Program-made: the position numbers and the translations under genes
Notes under the pieces: generated by a model
What the model was told of the DNA's origin: nothing
The model's input: only the letters and a program-made list of their open reading frames with translations
Databases searched by the model: none
From: Cupriavidus necator A5-1
GTDB lineage: Bacteria > Pseudomonadota > Gammaproteobacteria > Burkholderiales > Burkholderiaceae
Direction of reading: 5' to 3'
Assembly (NCBI RefSeq): GCF_000744095.1
Contig: NZ_JQLI01000001.1
Span: forward strand, 1,922,001 to 1,986,000
Length of the DNA: 64,000 bases
In this document: piece by piece, positions 34,805 through 43,697 of the stretch
Numbering within the stretch: position 1 is the stretch's first letter
Layout: each line of letters starts with the position of its first letter

Positions 34805-36340
34805 ATGAACCAGTCTCGCCAGCCGACCGGTAACCGTCCCGGAGCCACGGGGGCGGGGCGCCGCATCTACGACCTGCTGCGCGCCCAGATCGCAGACGGC
34901 ACGCTGCCTCCGGGAGCGCGGGCGCCGTCCACGCGCGCCCTGGCGTCCGAGCTGGGGGTATCGCGTACCACCGTCACCGCCACCTACGAACAACTCGCGG
35001 CCGAGGGCTTCCTCGTCACGTCCATGGGGCGGGTGGCCCGGATCGCCAGCCCCTTGGTGGCGCCGGCACCCACCGGGGTGGCGTCAGGCCGGCGTGCCAA
35101 ATCTGCCTTAACTCTGTCCGAGTTCGGGCGCCGCGTGGCGGGAATCGGCATGCCGGGACTGCCTCAGGCCGAACCGGTTCGCTTCGACTTCCTGTATGGC
35201 GCGGTGGCTTCGCGGGACTTTCCAACCCTGGCCTGGCGGCGTGCCTACCAGGCCGAACTGCTGCGTCAGCAAAACAGCCTGTACTACGCCCCGCCCGAAG
35301 GTGACGCGTCGCTGCGACGCGCCCTCCAGGGATATTTGCGACGTGCCCGGGGGCTTGCCTGCGAGGCCGAGCAGATCGTGGTGGTGCATGGCTCGCAGCA
35401 GGCCATCGACCTGTGCGCACGGATGCTGCTGGATGCCGGTGACGCCTTTGTCTTTGAAGACCCGGGTTACCTGATGGCGAGGCGCTGCTTCGAGGCGACC
35501 GGCGCCAGGTGCTTGGCCACGCCAGTGGACGGGCATGGCCTGGATACCGCCAGCCTTCCCCAGGGCGATCGTGTCCGCCTGGCGTATGTAACGCCATCGC
35601 ACCAGTTCCCACTGGGGGGCGTGCTGCCGATCGGCCGGCGGCTGGACCTGCTGCAATGGGCCCGGCGCCATGATGCCTGGATCATCGAGGACGACTACGA
35701 CGGCGAGTTCCGTTACGGCCAGCGCCCGATCGACACGCTGCAGTCGATCGACACCGACGGGCGCGTGATCTACATCGGCACCTTCTCCAAGGCGCTGTCC
35801 CCGCAACTGCGGCTCGGCTATCTGGTGCTGCCGCCTGAGCTGGTGCCGGTGTTCCGGCAGGCCAAGCGGCTGGCTGACCGCCATGCGCCCGTGCTGGAGC
35901 AGCGTGTGCTGGCGTCGCTGATCGATAGTGGCGCCTACGAGCGCCATGTCCGGCGCATGCGTCGGGAGAACGAGCGCCGCCGTGCGGCCTTGCTGGATGG
36001 CATTACGCGCCAGCTGCCTGGGGACGCCGAGGTCAGCGGTACGGCGGCCGGGTTGCATGTGGTGCTGTGGTTGCCGTCCCTGCGGTCCCAGGACGAGCCA
36101 AGGCTGGTGGCCGCTGCCCGCAGCAAGGACGTGGGCGTCTACCCGGTATCGCCGTTGTTTGCCGGGCCTCAGTCGCACAGCCAGTCTCGGCCGGCGGGGT
36201 TGGTGCTGGGCTATGCCAGTCTGACGACCGAGCAGATTCAGCAGGGGATGCGTACCTTGGGCGCAGTGATTGCGGCGATGGGCGTGGGGGAGCTGGCAGG
36301 CGAGGTGAGTTTCCCGGCTGGGTCGTCAGGGCTACGCTGA
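34805..36340 (+). CDS. MocR/PdxR-type GntR regulator with aminotransferase domain
   Basis: A 511-residue fusion regulator. The N-terminal GntR winged helix spans about residues 15-85 (RIYDLLRAQIADGTLPPGAR, TRALASELGVSRTTVTATYE). After a linker, the fold-type I aminotransferase domain (about 120-490) includes VVHGSQQAIDLCARMLLDAG, AYVTPSHQFPLGGVL, WIIEDDYDGEFRY, and the PLP-binding Lys in YIGTFSKALSPQLRLGYLVL. Members sense PLP or an aldimine and regulate a divergently transcribed gene; here that is the PaiB-like gene. It has the full length expected. Confidence 0.88.
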   Translation: MNQSRQPTGNRPGATGAGRRIYDLLRAQIADGTLPPGARAPSTRALASELGVSRTTVTATYEQLAAEGFLVTSMGRVARIASPLVAPAPTGVASGRRAKSALTLSEFGRRVAGIGMPGLPQAEPVRFDFLYGAVASRDFPTLAWRRAYQAELLRQQNSLYYAPPEGDASLRRALQGYLRRARGLACEAEQIVVVHGSQQAIDLCARMLLDAGDAFVFEDPGYLMARRCFEATGARCLATPVDGHGLDTASLPQGDRVRLAYVTPSHQFPLGGVLPIGRRLDLLQWARRHDAWIIEDDYDGEFRYGQRPIDTLQSIDTDGRVIYIGTFSKALSPQLRLGYLVLPPELVPVFRQAKRLADRHAPVLEQRVLASLIDSGAYERHVRRMRRENERRRAALLDGITRQLPGDAEVSGTAAGLHVVLWLPSLRSQDEPRLVAAARSKDVGVYPVSPLFAGPQSHSQSRPAGLVLGYASLTTEQIQQGMRTLGAVIAAMGVGELAGEVSFPAGSSGLR

Positions 36341-36375
36341 CAACGGCTTTCGGGTAAGTCGACGATTGGCCGGCG

Positions 36376-36600
36376 TCACTGCTGCGGCTCCTGTTGCTTG
36401 TCGCCGCACGCGTTGCGCAAGTGCACATCCCCGTCGTGACGATGTATGTGCAATTCGGCGTTCTCTCGCCTGGCCACGTCCCAACCCGCAGCGATTGCCG
36501 CTTCCATGGTCGGAAATCTCTGGGCCTTTATATCCAGGCCGCCGAACTCCAATTCCCAACCATGTTCTGCGGGCCGAACGCGAATGATCCGCGATTGCAT
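36376..36600 (-). CDS. DUF2188-like small protein
   Basis: A 74-residue protein resembling the DUF2188 family. It reads IIRVRPAEHGWELEFGG, a spacer, then FPTMEAAIAAGWDVARREN and LHIHRHDGDV, the usual order of a Trp-containing beta hairpin, a helix and a final His-rich strand with a DG turn. The family role is unknown. It is on the same strand as the GDCCVxC gene upstream, separated by about 105 bases. Confidence 0.65.
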   Translation of the reverse strand: MQSRIIRVRPAEHGWELEFGGLDIKAQRFPTMEAAIAAGWDVARRENAELHIHRHDGDVHLRNACGDKQQEPQQ

Positions 36601-36705
36601 GATGACCCCTCTCTAAATTTTCCGCGACATATAGCGGGCATCGCGTACTGTCGCGCCCGTCGAATTCTGGCCTGGAACAGCAATGGCCTGCGTGAGTGAT
36701 GCGAT

Positions 36706-36948
36706 TCAGCGAGGAGTGCCAGCCGTCGGCGAACAGCACGAGCAAGACTGCTGCTGCTGCATGGGCGGGCACCTTTCGGTGCCATACGAGCAGAAGACGC
36801 AGCAATCACCGGCCTTGGGCTTTAGCACCGCGTGGCAGCGCTCGCACTCATAGCACCACTGGCAGGCATCAACGGGCATGGTTTCTTCTTTTGCATGTGC
36901 GCACTTGGGGCAGGTGATGATTGACTGCAGCTTGACGGCGCTCATCAT
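36706..36948 (-). CDS. GDCCVxC-domain Cys-rich small protein under a mer-type promoter
   Basis: An 80-residue protein with 13 cysteines. Two CxxC-like clusters (ITCPKC and ACQWCYECERC) precede the signature GDCCVFCSYGTERCPP, and the C-terminus ends in a further CSCC. The family is named for this motif and is often found beside heavy-metal resistance genes; its function is not established. It is likely to bind Hg(II) or another soft metal, probably in the cytosol, as there is no membrane segment. Its gene is preceded by a MerR-type operator and faces a complete merR gene. The start at 36948 (MM) is used; the frame is open to 36987. Confidence 0.75.
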   Translation of the reverse strand: MMSAVKLQSIITCPKCAHAKEETMPVDACQWCYECERCHAVLKPKAGDCCVFCSYGTERCPPMQQQQSCSCCSPTAGTPR

Positions 36949-37062
36949 TTCTCTTTGCCTCACGGCCGAGGGGCAGTAGACGGTCACCGAGCCTGGCGAG
37001 CTGATCCCCGGCGTTGCCCATCGAAATGCAATTCGCCCTTCCCTTATGTGCGGTTTAGGCCT

Positions 37063-37093
37063 AGCCTAGGTGCGTACCAAGGTACGGAGTCAA
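37063..37093 (-). promoter_or_regulatory. MerR-type operator/promoter with 19-bp spacer
   Basis: On the minus strand: -35 TTGACT, a 19-base spacer CCGTACCTTGGTACGCACC, then -10 TAGGCT. The spacer begins with a dyad (CCGTAC and GTACGC), matching the classic mer operator (CCGTAC...GTACGG in a 19-bp spacer) as I know it from Tn501/Tn21. It points at the GDCCVxC gene, starting about 115 bases downstream, and ends 3 bases before the merR start codon. Confidence 0.8.
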
Positions 37094-37096
37094 GCG

Positions 37097-37537
37097 ATGG
37101 AGCACACACTAACAATCGGGAAGCTGGCCAAGGCGGCTGGTGTTGGCGTGGAGACGGTACGCTACTACCATCGGTGCGGGCTGCTGCCGGTGCCAGAGCG
37201 TGCCTATGGCACCATTCGCCAGTATTCGCAACAGAGCTTGCAGCGGCTTCATTTCATTCGCCAGGCCCAGTCGCTCGGGTTCACCCTGGATGAAGTCGGA
37301 GTACTGCTGCGACAGAACGATGGCAGCACGTGCAGCACAGCCCGCGCACTGGCCGAGCAAAAGCTCAGCCTTGTGGAGGAGAGATTGAAGGATTTGCGAC
37401 GATTGCGCGCGGAACTGAAGAATCTCATTGGGCAATGCCACGCCAATGGCAATGAGGCTGCTTGCCCCTTGATTGACACTTTGTCTGCCAACATGAGATC
37501 AGAGAACGCTCGTGACGCTCCATTTCGGGGTCGGTGA
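37097..37537 (+). CDS. merR: MerR-family Hg(II)-type regulator
   Basis: A 146-residue MerR protein. The winged helix-turn-helix covers residues 5-75 (IGKLAKAAGVGVETVRYYHR, LHFIRQAQSLGFTLDEV). The three mercury-binding cysteines of MerR are present as Cys79, Cys114 and Cys123, with the same spacing as Cys82/117/126 of Tn501 MerR, in the contexts STCSTARALAEQKL and CHANGNEAACPLI. It is therefore likely to respond to Hg(II). No merT, merP or merA gene is in the window; the divergent target is the GDCCVxC gene, through the 19-bp-spacer promoter. Confidence 0.85.
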   Translation: MEHTLTIGKLAKAAGVGVETVRYYHRCGLLPVPERAYGTIRQYSQQSLQRLHFIRQAQSLGFTLDEVGVLLRQNDGSTCSTARALAEQKLSLVEERLKDLRRLRAELKNLIGQCHANGNEAACPLIDTLSANMRSENARDAPFRGR

Positions 37538-37663
37538 ACGAGGTCCGCTGATTGAGACGGTTCGGCCTTTCCTTCAACGCCTGTTATGCGCGAGAGCTGG
37601 CGCTCAATGGCGATCGATCTCAATGCGGCTTAACCTGTCACGGAGCCCCCAACCTGGAGCGCG

Positions 37664-38107
37664 ATGCAAGCCCATCCTCTGCGCCTCTCTCCCGGCGACG
37701 ATCTGCGTGTCGCACTCGAAGACGTGCTGCGTCAGTTCACGTTGCGTGCGGCCTTCGTAATCCAGGGCATCGGGAGCCTCAGCGTTGCCAAATTGCGATT
37801 TGCCGGGGACGAGGATCCTACCGAGCTGCGTGACAATCTGGAAATCCTGACGCTCGCCGGATCCCTATCATCTGATGGAGCGCACCTGCACTTGTCGGTT
37901 GCCGACCCGCGCGGTCGAGTGTTCGGTGGTCATGTGGCACGCGGGTGCACGGTCCGTACAACCGCGGAGATATTGCTGGCGCTTCTTCCCGAACATCGTT
38001 TCTCCCGGGAGTACGACCTGAATTCAGGGTTCATGGAACTGGTGATACGAAATGAACCGCCACTGGAGCAGCCTCGACGCATAGACCCGGGCAGCGTGGA
38101 TGAATGA
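37664..38107 (+). CDS. PCC-domain (DUF296) protein
   Basis: A 147-residue protein with a single PCC/DUF296 domain over most of its length: HPLRLSPGDDLRVALEDVLR, LRAAFVIQGIGSLSVAKLRF, LEILTLAGSLSSDGAHLHLS, GRVFGGHVARGCTVRTTAEI. In plants the domain sits beside AT-hooks; bacterial stand-alone members have no proven function, though a metal-binding trimer is known structurally. It is convergent with phaZ. Confidence 0.8.
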   Translation: MQAHPLRLSPGDDLRVALEDVLRQFTLRAAFVIQGIGSLSVAKLRFAGDEDPTELRDNLEILTLAGSLSSDGAHLHLSVADPRGRVFGGHVARGCTVRTTAEILLALLPEHRFSREYDLNSGFMELVIRNEPPLEQPRRIDPGSVDE

Positions 38108-38199
38108 CGTCTTTCGACTGCGGATTGTCGCCTGCCAGGAGCGGGCTGCGGTCGACCCCTGCCGACCCCCCTCTCGGCCGTTCCCGCTCGCAGCCGCGC

Positions 38200-39423
38200 T
38201 CAATCACCGCACCGTTGAATGAACTGCGTAATGGCAGGCAGGATGGATTGCTGGAATCCCTGGCCGGCGAAAGTCCCGTAGTGGCCCACGCCGTCAACAA
38301 CCAGGTGTTCTTTCCGGTCGGCGGCAAGGCCTGCGCAGAGCGCGTGCGCCGCTTCGGTCTGGCCGCGGCCGGTGATGTCATCTTCGCTGCCTTCGATGGT
38401 CAGCAGTGAAACGTTCGTAATGGCCTCGGGGTAGACGCGGCGCTGGCCGACTTCCATGCAGCCGCGGCACAGGTGATGCTCCAGGAAAACCTTCTGGATG
38501 GTTTCCAGGTAGTACTCGGCCGGCACGTCGAGCACGGCGTTGTACTCGTCATAGAACTTGCGATGCCTGGCAGCCTCGTTCTGCCTGCCATCGACCAGGT
38601 GACGGTAAAAATCAAGGTGCGCACCGGCGTGGCGTGCGACGTTCATCGAGACGAAGCCTGCAAGCTGAAGGAAGCCCGGATAAACCTGGCGTCCTTTTCC
38701 CGGGTAGCCGGTGGGTACCCGTTCGATGACGTTTGACTCGAACCATGGCAGCGAATATTTTTGCGCGAACTGGTTGACCGCCGTCGGGCTTACGCGGGTG
38801 TCGATCGGCGCGGCGATGATGGTCATGGAGCGGGGCTGCGACTGCTCGCTGTCTTCTGCCATCTGGGCGATCGCACAGAGCACCGGGACCCCCGGCTGAC
38901 AAACCGCCAAGATATGCGTGCCGGCGCCGAGGTATCGCAAGAACTTTTTCAGGTAATCGACATAGCCGCCAAGATCGAAGCACCCGGCGTCAAGCGGGAC
39001 CAGGCGCGCATCCGCCCAGTCGGTGATGTAGACATCATGCTCGGGCAGCAATGCTTCGACCGTCGGGCGCAGGAGGGTGGCGTAGTGGCCCGAGAGCGGA
39101 GCCACGAGCAGAACCCGGGGGCCAGGGCAGGGCATGTCTTTCCTGAAATGCAGCAGCCGGCAGAAGGGCTCGTCGATGACCGCTGTCTCGGTAACGGCCA
39201 CCGGTTGCCCGCGGACGATGACTTCATCGATCGCAAAGCGAGGTTTTCCATAGGCCTTGGTAAGCCGGGTGAACAACTCGAATGCGGCGTCGGCCTCGCG
39301 GAGCCCCGGAAGCCAGGCCACCGACTCGCCCCAGAAATTGACTGCACGATAGCCTGCCTCGATCATCGCCCCGAGCGGTTCGAGGGACTGCAGCGTGAGT
39401 TCCCGCAGAGCATAGAGCGCCAT
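38200..39423 (-). CDS. phaZ: Intracellular poly(3-hydroxybutyrate) depolymerase
   Basis: Mobilises stored PHB in the cytosol by hydrolysing it to 3-hydroxybutyrate units. 407 residues; it resembles the PhaZa1 type of Cupriavidus necator. The nucleophile is Cys175 in THILAVCQPGVP, in place of a lipase-box Ser, as known for this enzyme. Asp and His of the triad are likely in TIEGSEDDITG and VDGVGHYGTFAG. The start at 39423 (MALYALRELTLQ) is preceded by AGGCGGG; the open frame extends to 39546. A single gene, with a long upstream region. Confidence 0.88.
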   Translation of the reverse strand: MALYALRELTLQSLEPLGAMIEAGYRAVNFWGESVAWLPGLREADAAFELFTRLTKAYGKPRFAIDEVIVRGQPVAVTETAVIDEPFCRLLHFRKDMPCPGPRVLLVAPLSGHYATLLRPTVEALLPEHDVYITDWADARLVPLDAGCFDLGGYVDYLKKFLRYLGAGTHILAVCQPGVPVLCAIAQMAEDSEQSQPRSMTIIAAPIDTRVSPTAVNQFAQKYSLPWFESNVIERVPTGYPGKGRQVYPGFLQLAGFVSMNVARHAGAHLDFYRHLVDGRQNEAARHRKFYDEYNAVLDVPAEYYLETIQKVFLEHHLCRGCMEVGQRRVYPEAITNVSLLTIEGSEDDITGRGQTEAAHALCAGLAADRKEHLVVDGVGHYGTFAGQGFQQSILPAITQFIQRCGD

Positions 39424-40128
39424 TGAAATTCCCGCCTTTTGAATTGGGGATGGTGCGTTGTTTTGAGGCCGGAACCGGCAAACCGGGCAGAAATCAGTGC
39501 CCCTGTGCCGGCGCTGCGCGATGATGGGCGCGCTCGTCAGCGGCAAAGCCGACTTCGCGCAAGGTGGGCGGGCGGGCGGCAGGCTTCTGCCGCGGGTCCG
39601 TCAGTGGGAAGGTGGCGCTGGCGCACTGGGAAGTGCTGCGCGCGACTCAGGTGTCTTCGATGCCGGATTGACTGGCTGCGGGAAGCGCCGGTTTTGCCGT
39701 TGCGGCTGGCGCGGCCGGTGCGGCCGGACAGATGCGCACGGCCCAGATTGCACGCGGATCGGCTCGAATACTGCATGACTTCCCCCACCACTCAAAGCCA
39801 CCAACACTGCATCACAATGCCAGCGGAACAACGTGCATTCAAGTTACGCGATTTACATTCAGTAACATATTCGATCTAACCCTATTGCAACGATTTGCAT
39901 ATTTTTTTCGCAACGAAAGTATGGAAATGGCGCAATACGATGCGAACGTCAGGCTAGATGTAGGCGCGATGTGATCTGCTATTCCCGGCACCCCCAACGC
40001 AGCTCGGTCATCTGCTGGGCCATTTGTAAATTTTTGCAAGTATCGTGACCGGGTTGGGGTAACCCGCGACGATCGACTAGGTTGAAGCCTTGGGCCGCGC
40101 GGCCACCATTAACCCAGGAGGGTGTCCC
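39424..40128. other. Long intergenic stretch with an AT-rich block
   Basis: About 700 bases between phaZ and a VOC gene, transcribed apart. Two short open frames on the minus strand, 39537-39791 and 39601-39831, and others on the plus strand, have no ribosome binding sites and look like shadows of GC bias. From about 39860 to 39960 the composition is notably AT-rich (TTTGCATATTTTTTTCGCAA), unlike the surroundings. This may hold the promoters of both genes. I see no gene. Confidence 0.4.
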
Positions 40129-40533
40129 ATGCTTCAGAACAGTGACGTCGCGACCAGGATTCCGGCGCAAGACCTCGCGCGAGCAAGATCCTTCTATTCG
40201 AGCAAGCTCGGTCTGGAGCCGGTCGAGGAACGGCCCGGCGGCCTGCGCTACAAGTGCGGCAACAGCTATTTCGTGCTCTTCAAGTCGGCTGGCTCGGCTT
40301 CTGGCAGTCACACACAAATGGCCTGGGAGGTCGATGACATTGAGGCCACGCTTAATGAGCTACGGCGGCGCGGAGTCGCGTTCGAAGAATACGATCTTCC
40401 CGGCCTCAAGACCGTCAATGGGATCGCCGAGGTCGAGGGAAACTATCCGTCCAAGGGTGGTGTGGGCGAGAGAGGTGCCTGGTTCAGAGACAGCGAGGGC
40501 AACCTCCTTGCCATCGGGCAGCCGATCCGGTGA
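40129..40533 (+). CDS. VOC-superfamily (glyoxalase-like) protein
   Basis: A 134-residue single-domain VOC protein. It starts MLQNSDVATRIPAQDLARAR, then FYSSKLGLEPVEERPGGLRY, a middle strand SHTQMAWEVDDIEATLNELR, and ends GAWFRDSEGNLLAIGQPI, the normal order of paired units. The start is supported by AGGAGGG 6 bases before the ATG. No resistance or degradation role can be assigned. Confidence 0.82.
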   Translation: MLQNSDVATRIPAQDLARARSFYSSKLGLEPVEERPGGLRYKCGNSYFVLFKSAGSASGSHTQMAWEVDDIEATLNELRRRGVAFEEYDLPGLKTVNGIAEVEGNYPSKGGVGERGAWFRDSEGNLLAIGQPIR

Positions 40534-40689
40534 GCTCGGCATCCACAGCGTGCTGGCGCACACCTGGCAAGCTGTGTCTCTTCGCCAATGTCGCCTAATC
40601 TTGTGTCTTAGCGATCAGCGAGTGGAAAACTCATCAAGAATCGCAACGCGTACATTTTCGGTCCGGGGCTGACGGAAGGTGTCATCACC

Positions 40690-41028
40690 ATGCGACTCTC
40701 ACTAATAGTCAGCGGCGCCATGCTGGCGCTTTCGGCATGTACATTGGCTCCGGCCGACACAGGCGCATTTACCGTCATGGGGCCGGCCAGCTTCGATCGC
40801 ACCTTCACCGCGGCAGCCGCGGCAATGCGCGACCAGGGCCTGGCGATCAGCGTCGAGGACCCGGTCACTGGCGTGGTCGTCGGCAGTCTGGATAGCCGCA
40901 CGGTGATGGCCGGTGTTCACCAGCAGGCAGACGGCTACGTGCGGGTGGAATTCGACAGCATGGCTGCAAATGATCCGGCCTTGATGGCGCGCATTTCACG
41001 TAGCTACAACCGCCGCATGGGGCGCTGA
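40690..41028 (+). CDS. Small exported lipoprotein
   Basis: A 112-residue predicted lipoprotein. A signal of 16 residues ends in the lipobox LSAC, with Cys17 the lipidated residue. The mature part has an alternating beta/alpha composition (FDRTFTAAAAAMRDQGLAIS, GVVVGSLDSRTVMAGVHQQ) similar to a group of small periplasmic lipoproteins of unknown role in Burkholderiales. It is a single gene, convergent with the GNAT gene. Confidence 0.65.
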   Translation: MRLSLIVSGAMLALSACTLAPADTGAFTVMGPASFDRTFTAAAAAMRDQGLAISVEDPVTGVVVGSLDSRTVMAGVHQQADGYVRVEFDSMAANDPALMARISRSYNRRMGR

Positions 41029-41054
41029 ACCGCGTCAGAGGTCAAGCGTTTGCC

Positions 41055-41498
41055 TTACCTCAGTTCGCAATGCATGCACAACCCTGGCGGAATGCCGGCA
41101 ATCTTCAGCGTATGCGAAGCCCGCACCGCGTCCGGCAGGGTTTCCGCCGAGATCAGGCTGAATCCGTATCGGGCGAAGTAGCTCGGGCAGTTGCTGGTCG
41201 CCAGTACCGCGCGACGGATTCCCAGGGTGCGTGCGCGCATCAGGACAGCGTTTACCAGGTGTGTCGCGACACCTTGCTGGCGGTACTCCCGCAGCACGGC
41301 GACGGATCGGACGACGGCGATGTCGTCGTATTTCTCGGCGCCTGCGCACCCCACGATCTGGCCATTCAGGACGGCGACATGGAGTGAGTCAATGTCGGCT
41401 GAAATATCGTGGAAATCCAACCCGCATTCCGCAAGCACCTTGGCGACTGCTGCCAGGTCTTCCGTGGCTGCAGTGCGGATGCGTAATTCTCTGATCAT
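41055..41498 (-). CDS. GNAT-family N-acetyltransferase
   Basis: A 147-residue acetyl-CoA-dependent acetyltransferase. The acetyl-CoA-binding motif is VRSVAVLREYRQQGVATHLV at about residues 66-85 (Q/RxxGxA type), preceded by GQIVGCAGAEKYDD and followed by LATSNCPSYFARYGF. The segment order and length are similar to ArsN2-type and amino-acid acetyltransferases. The start at 41498 is selected by family length; the frame extends to 41534. The substrate is not predicted. Confidence 0.78.
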   Translation of the reverse strand: MIRELRIRTAATEDLAAVAKVLAECGLDFHDISADIDSLHVAVLNGQIVGCAGAEKYDDIAVVRSVAVLREYRQQGVATHLVNAVLMRARTLGIRRAVLATSNCPSYFARYGFSLISAETLPDAVRASHTLKIAGIPPGLCMHCELR

Positions 41499-41690
41499 AT
41501 TTAGTGAAGCTTGTCGCCGCTGTCCCCCGTGCACAGGCGACGTTGATGTATTTTGTTGCGACCGCGAAAGTACCGTGCCAGTCGCGTTTCGCCAAGCCTT
41601 TCGGACAAGGGGAAACCCGCAAATTGCGGGTAATCACGGACAAGGACGACATTTGAAAAGTAACTTTTCGGCGCTCGCGGCAACGAATCG

Positions 41691-42611
41691 CTACCAATAG
41701 CCGTCCAGGCCGCCCGACCCACGCCGATCGGCAAACCGTTCCACCAGAAAATCCACCAGCGCCCGAACCTTCTCCGGCCGGTTGTTCCGCGCCGGAAAAA
41801 CCAGGTAGATATCCGCCGGCGAAAACTGCCATTGCGGCAACACCCGCCGCAACGCGCCGCTGCGCAAATGCTCCGCGACGTCCCACTCCGAGCGCACGAT
41901 CAATCCCTGCCCATCGAGCGCCCACGCCAGCGCGGATTCCCCGTCGTTGGTGCTCATGGTGCCGCGGACCTTGATGGTTTCCTGCTGCGCGCCGTTGCGC
42001 ATATGCCAGGTGCCAAAGGTCTCGTCGGCCTCGCGGATAAAGATGCAGTTGTGCCGCGCAAGCTCGCGCGGGCTTGACGGCGCGCCGGCCGCTTCAAGGT
42101 AAGACGGCGCGGCGCAAAGCAGCCGGCGGTTATTGGCCAGCAGCCGCGCGGTCAGCCGCACATCGGGCATCTCGCCGAAATGGATCAGGGCGTCCAGGCC
42201 CTGTTCGACCAGGTTCAGCGGACGGTCGCTCAGGTAGAGCTGGACCTCGATCTTGGGGAATTTGCGTGAAAACGCCGACAGCGCCGGCGCGATATGCCTG
42301 CGCCCGAACCCCAGCGTTGCCCCGATCTTCAGCAGCCCGTGCGGCGTACTGCTGCTGCCGGCGATGGTGCGCTCGAGCGCTTCCATTTCCGCGAGGATGC
42401 GTGCGCCTTCCACCAGGTAGTTTTCTCCTTCCGGCGTCAGGCTGATACGGCGCGTCGTCCGGTGCAGCAGCCGCACGCCCAGGCGGGCCTCGAGACCCGC
42501 AAGCCGTTTGCTGACCGCGGGTGGCGTGACGCCGAGTTCCTGCGCCGCGCCGGCAAGGGTTCCGTGCTTGTTGATGCACAGGAAGAAGGCGAGGTCGGAG
42601 AAATTGTCCAT
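41691..42611 (-). CDS. LysR-family regulator (DmlR-like) beside the Bug-leuCD-like unit
   Basis: A 306-residue LysR protein with helix-turn-helix at residues 1-60 (FFLCINKHGTLAGAAQELGV, PPAVSKRLAGLEARLGVRLL) and a full effector domain. It resembles the D-malate regulator DmlR subgroup. It is divergent from the Bug receptor and LeuC/LeuD-like genes, with a spacer of 103 bases, and so most likely activates them in response to a carboxylic acid that they take up or convert. Confidence 0.87.
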   Translation of the reverse strand: MDNFSDLAFFLCINKHGTLAGAAQELGVTPPAVSKRLAGLEARLGVRLLHRTTRRISLTPEGENYLVEGARILAEMEALERTIAGSSSTPHGLLKIGATLGFGRRHIAPALSAFSRKFPKIEVQLYLSDRPLNLVEQGLDALIHFGEMPDVRLTARLLANNRRLLCAAPSYLEAAGAPSSPRELARHNCIFIREADETFGTWHMRNGAQQETIKVRGTMSTNDGESALAWALDGQGLIVRSEWDVAEHLRSGALRRVLPQWQFSPADIYLVFPARNNRPEKVRALVDFLVERFADRRGSGGLDGYW

Positions 42612-42714
42612 TGGTGAATCGAGGGAACTAAAGAAGTAACGCAGGCTGAATTATGTTTCTTCGGGTAAATGATACGATGGTTTCCATAACGATTCATACT
42701 CATAGGAGACCTTC

Positions 42715-43677
42715 GTGAAGCTTGCCCACCTCACCGCGTTGCTGGTTTGCGCCGCCACCATCGGCACCGCCTCTGCCCAGTCCTATCCCCAACGCCCGGT
42801 CCGCCTGATCGTGCCATATGCCCCCGGCGGCAGCGCCGATATCGCCGCACGCCTGGTCTCGGAGGCCTGGTCGAAGAGCCTAGGCGGCACTATCGTCGTG
42901 GAAAACCGTGCCGGCGCCGGCGGCAATATCGGCGTCGATGCCGTCGCCAAGGCGCCCGCCGATGGCTACACGATCGGCCTGCAGACCGTGTCGCTGGCGA
43001 TCAACCCGGGCCTGTTCCCGCGCATGCCGTACGACACGCTGAAGGACCTGTCCCCGATCGGCATGGTCGCGAGCTCGCAGCATGTGCTGGTGGTCAACAA
43101 CAATGTGCCCGCCAGGAACCTGAAGGAACTGATCTCGGTGGCGAAGGCCAAGCCCGGCAAGCTGACGTATGGCTCGGCGGGCAATGGCAGCACCTTCCAT
43201 ATGTCCGCCGAGCTGTTCAAGTCCGTCGCCAACGTCTCCATCGTCCATATCCCGTATCGCGGCGGCGGCCCGGCGCTGGTCGACACCATTGCCGGCCAGG
43301 TCGACATGAGCTTCCCGGTGGTGTCGGCCGCCCAGCAGCACGTAGCCGGCGGCAAGCTCAGGGCGCTCGCCGTGACCGGTTCGAAGCGCACGCCGCTGCT
43401 GCCGGATGTCCCGACCGCGGCTGAGGCGGGACTGCCCGACTACACCTTCGAGACGTGGTTCATGGTGTTTGCGCCGGCCGGCACGCCCAAGCCCGTGATC
43501 GACAAGCTGAACGCCGCCCTGAACACCGCGCTGGCAACGCAGGCGAACAAGGACCGGATGCTCAAGGAAGGCTTCGAGCCGACGCCGACCACGCCCGAGG
43601 CCGCGCGCCAGCGCCTGGAAAAAGAAATGCCCATGTGGGCCAGACTGATCAAGCAGCGCGGCATCACCGCGGAATGA
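42715..43677 (+). CDS. Bug/TctC-family periplasmic solute receptor
   Basis: Tripartite tricarboxylate transporter receptor of 320 residues, the usual size. A signal peptide runs from the GTG start (after AGGAG) to ASA at about residue 21. The mature part begins QSYPQRPVRLIVPYAPGGSA and contains AKPGKLTYGSAGNGSTFH, SIVHIPYRGGGPALVDTIAG and MFVFAPAGTPKPVI-type end elements. It would bind a carboxylate in the periplasm. The TctA/TctB membrane parts are not nearby, as is common in Burkholderiales. It leads the leuC/D-like pair on the same strand. Confidence 0.88.
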   Translation: MKLAHLTALLVCAATIGTASAQSYPQRPVRLIVPYAPGGSADIAARLVSEAWSKSLGGTIVVENRAGAGGNIGVDAVAKAPADGYTIGLQTVSLAINPGLFPRMPYDTLKDLSPIGMVASSQHVLVVNNNVPARNLKELISVAKAKPGKLTYGSAGNGSTFHMSAELFKSVANVSIVHIPYRGGGPALVDTIAGQVDMSFPVVSAAQQHVAGGKLRALAVTGSKRTPLLPDVPTAAEAGLPDYTFETWFMVFAPAGTPKPVIDKLNAALNTALATQANKDRMLKEGFEPTPTTPEAARQRLEKEMPMWARLIKQRGITAE

Positions 43678-43697
43678 CTGTAGACAAGGCTGTAGCA

